Assembly: GCA_001304425.1 (NCBI GenBank)
Contig: LJTS01000124.1
Span: 1-7,861 of the forward strand
Direction: 5' to 3'
Origin: Betaproteobacteria bacterium SG8_40
GTDB lineage: Bacteria; Pseudomonadota; Gammaproteobacteria; Burkholderiales; Eutrophovitaceae
DNA length: 7,861 nt
The stretch's first letter is position 1; every line of letters starts with the position of its first letter. The notes below the pieces were generated by a model. The model saw only the letters and a list, made by a program, of their open reading frames with translations, was not told where the DNA came from and did no database searches. The translations under genes and the position numbers were made by a program. Shown piece after piece: positions 7,226 through 7,861 of the stretch.

Positions 7226-7770
7226 CAGTTTTCGTCCTCCGCCCCGGTTTCGATGTAGCGCGACAGCATCAATGCCTGGCCGATGGCAAATGCCAGCAAC
7301 AGACCCATGCCGCCAAACAGCTTGAAATTCACCCAGGCATCCGTCGAGAAATTGAAGGCGACGTACAGGTTGGCGATACCCATGAAGGCAAAGAATACGA
7401 CCCAACTGATGTTGACCCGCTTCCACACCGGATTCGGCAAGGTCATCTGGGCGCTCATCATCGCGCGTATCAGATTCTTTCCGAACAACAGCTCCGAAAC
7501 CAGCAACGCGCTGGCGAACGCCCAATACAGAACCGTCGGCTTCCATTTGATGAAGGTTTCGTCGTGCAGCAGCAACGTGGCTCCGCCGAACACAACGATG
7601 ATGCCGAGGTTGATGAGCAGCATCTTCTCGATCTTGCCGCGCCGGAACCAGGACCATCCTGCCTGCAGCACAGTTGCGGCGATCGCCACCGCGGTGGCGA
7701 CATAGATGCCGTACACCTTGAAGGCGATGAAAAAGATCAGTACGGGGAAGATCTCGAACAGGAATTTCAC
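7225..7770 (-). CDS. yciB: Inner-membrane septation protein A (YciB/IspA/IspZ family)
   Basis: Polytopic inner-membrane protein linked to septation and envelope integrity in E. coli and Shigella. It has no known enzyme activity. From the GTG at 7770 it has 181 residues (E. coli about 179). Five or six hydrophobic helices lie near 3-19, 22-37, 51-68, 80-96, 122-139 and 150-169. Family marks are KFLFEIFPVLIFFIAFKVYGIY near the start, KIEKM, VVFGGATLLLHDETFIKWKP, TLPNPVWKRVN and WVNFKLFG. I chose the GTG because the family begins at MKFL and GGA lies 8 nt upstream. The alternatives, ATG at 7794 or GTG at 7797, would add 8 or 9 polar residues (MRHARKSN) and have no Shine-Dalgarno sequence. It is the first visible gene of the yciB-yciI-bolA-PPIase block. 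Confidence 0.94.
   Translation of the reverse strand: MKFLFEIFPVLIFFIAFKVYGIYVATAVAIAATVLQAGWSWFRRGKIEKMLLINLGIIVVFGGATLLLHDETFIKWKPTVLYWAFASALLVSELLFGKNLIRAMMSAQMTLPNPVWKRVNISWVVFFAFMGIANLYVAFNFSTDAWVNFKLFGGMGLLLAFAIGQALMLSRYIETGAEDEN
7235..7240 (-). promoter_or_regulatory. Ribosome binding site of yciI
   Basis: GGAGGA on the minus strand, inside the last codons of yciB, lies 9 nt before the yciI ATG at 7225. It decides the start of yciI against the longer open frame and suggests strong translation of yciI. The bolA start lacks such a site. Confidence 0.75.
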
Positions 7771-7861
7771 GTTGCTTTTCCGGGCATGGCGCATCACTCG
7801 GCCGGCAGCGCACTCTCCGTATCAGGGGGGCAGTTGGCGACAGACCGCGCATTATGGCGGC
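7771..7861 (-). promoter_or_regulatory. Upstream region of yciB with a possible -10 box
   Basis: This right-edge stretch has no recognisable coding sequence. On the minus strand, CATAAT at 7856-7851 is a fair -10 match and would give a leader of roughly 75 nt before the GTG at 7770. The matching -35 would lie beyond the window, so the promoter cannot be judged. Confidence 0.2.

Noticed and set aside
7226..7852. Long N-terminal extension of the yciI frame (308 codons in all)
   Set aside because: The extension overlaps yciB in another frame, has no YciI-like or other recognisable sequence, and the ATG at 7225 has a strong ribosome site and gives the normal YciI length.

Overview
This is an ordinary, GC-rich housekeeping stretch of a proteobacterial chromosome. 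It carries six protein genes and no sign of mobile elements, CRISPR arrays, phage genes, tRNA or rRNA. The proteins are closest to beta-/gammaproteobacterial families. PurL is the single-chain, large Gram-negative form with a fused glutaminase domain. The yciB-yciI-bolA-PPIase cluster meeting purL tail to tail resembles, from memory, an arrangement common in Betaproteobacteria, but I cannot fix the class from the sequence alone.

Layout. Positions 1-1482 (minus strand) hold nnr, the bifunctional NAD(P)H-hydrate repair enzyme, running off the left edge only at its extreme C-terminus. A 224-bp divergent intergenic region (1483-1706) carries candidate promoters for nnr and purL plus two short inverted repeats. 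Positions 1707-5612 (plus strand) hold purL, a complete 1301-residue formylglycinamidine ribonucleotide synthase. A perfect 13-bp stem hairpin at 5647-5676, with A- and T-runs on either side, looks like a terminator shared by purL and the convergent gene.

Positions 5698 to about 7770 (minus strand) form one operon-like block, transcribed in the order yciB, yciI, bolA, parvulin-type PPIase. The first three genes are joined by two identical TGATG stop/start overlaps. The PPIase follows after about 65 bp and has its own Shine-Dalgarno sequence. The last 64-91 bp at the right edge are upstream leader.

Together the genes cover repair of damaged NAD(P)H, de novo purine synthesis (step 4), and a small envelope/stress cluster: an inner-membrane septation-type protein, a YciI enzyme-like protein, a BolA Fe-S/morphology protein and a periplasmic foldase. 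I did not find a convincing undescribed system. The points most worth checking are the coupled yciB-yciI-bolA block, a possibly leaderless nnr promoter with a palindrome over its -35 region, and a local cysteine cluster in the Nnr dehydratase domain.
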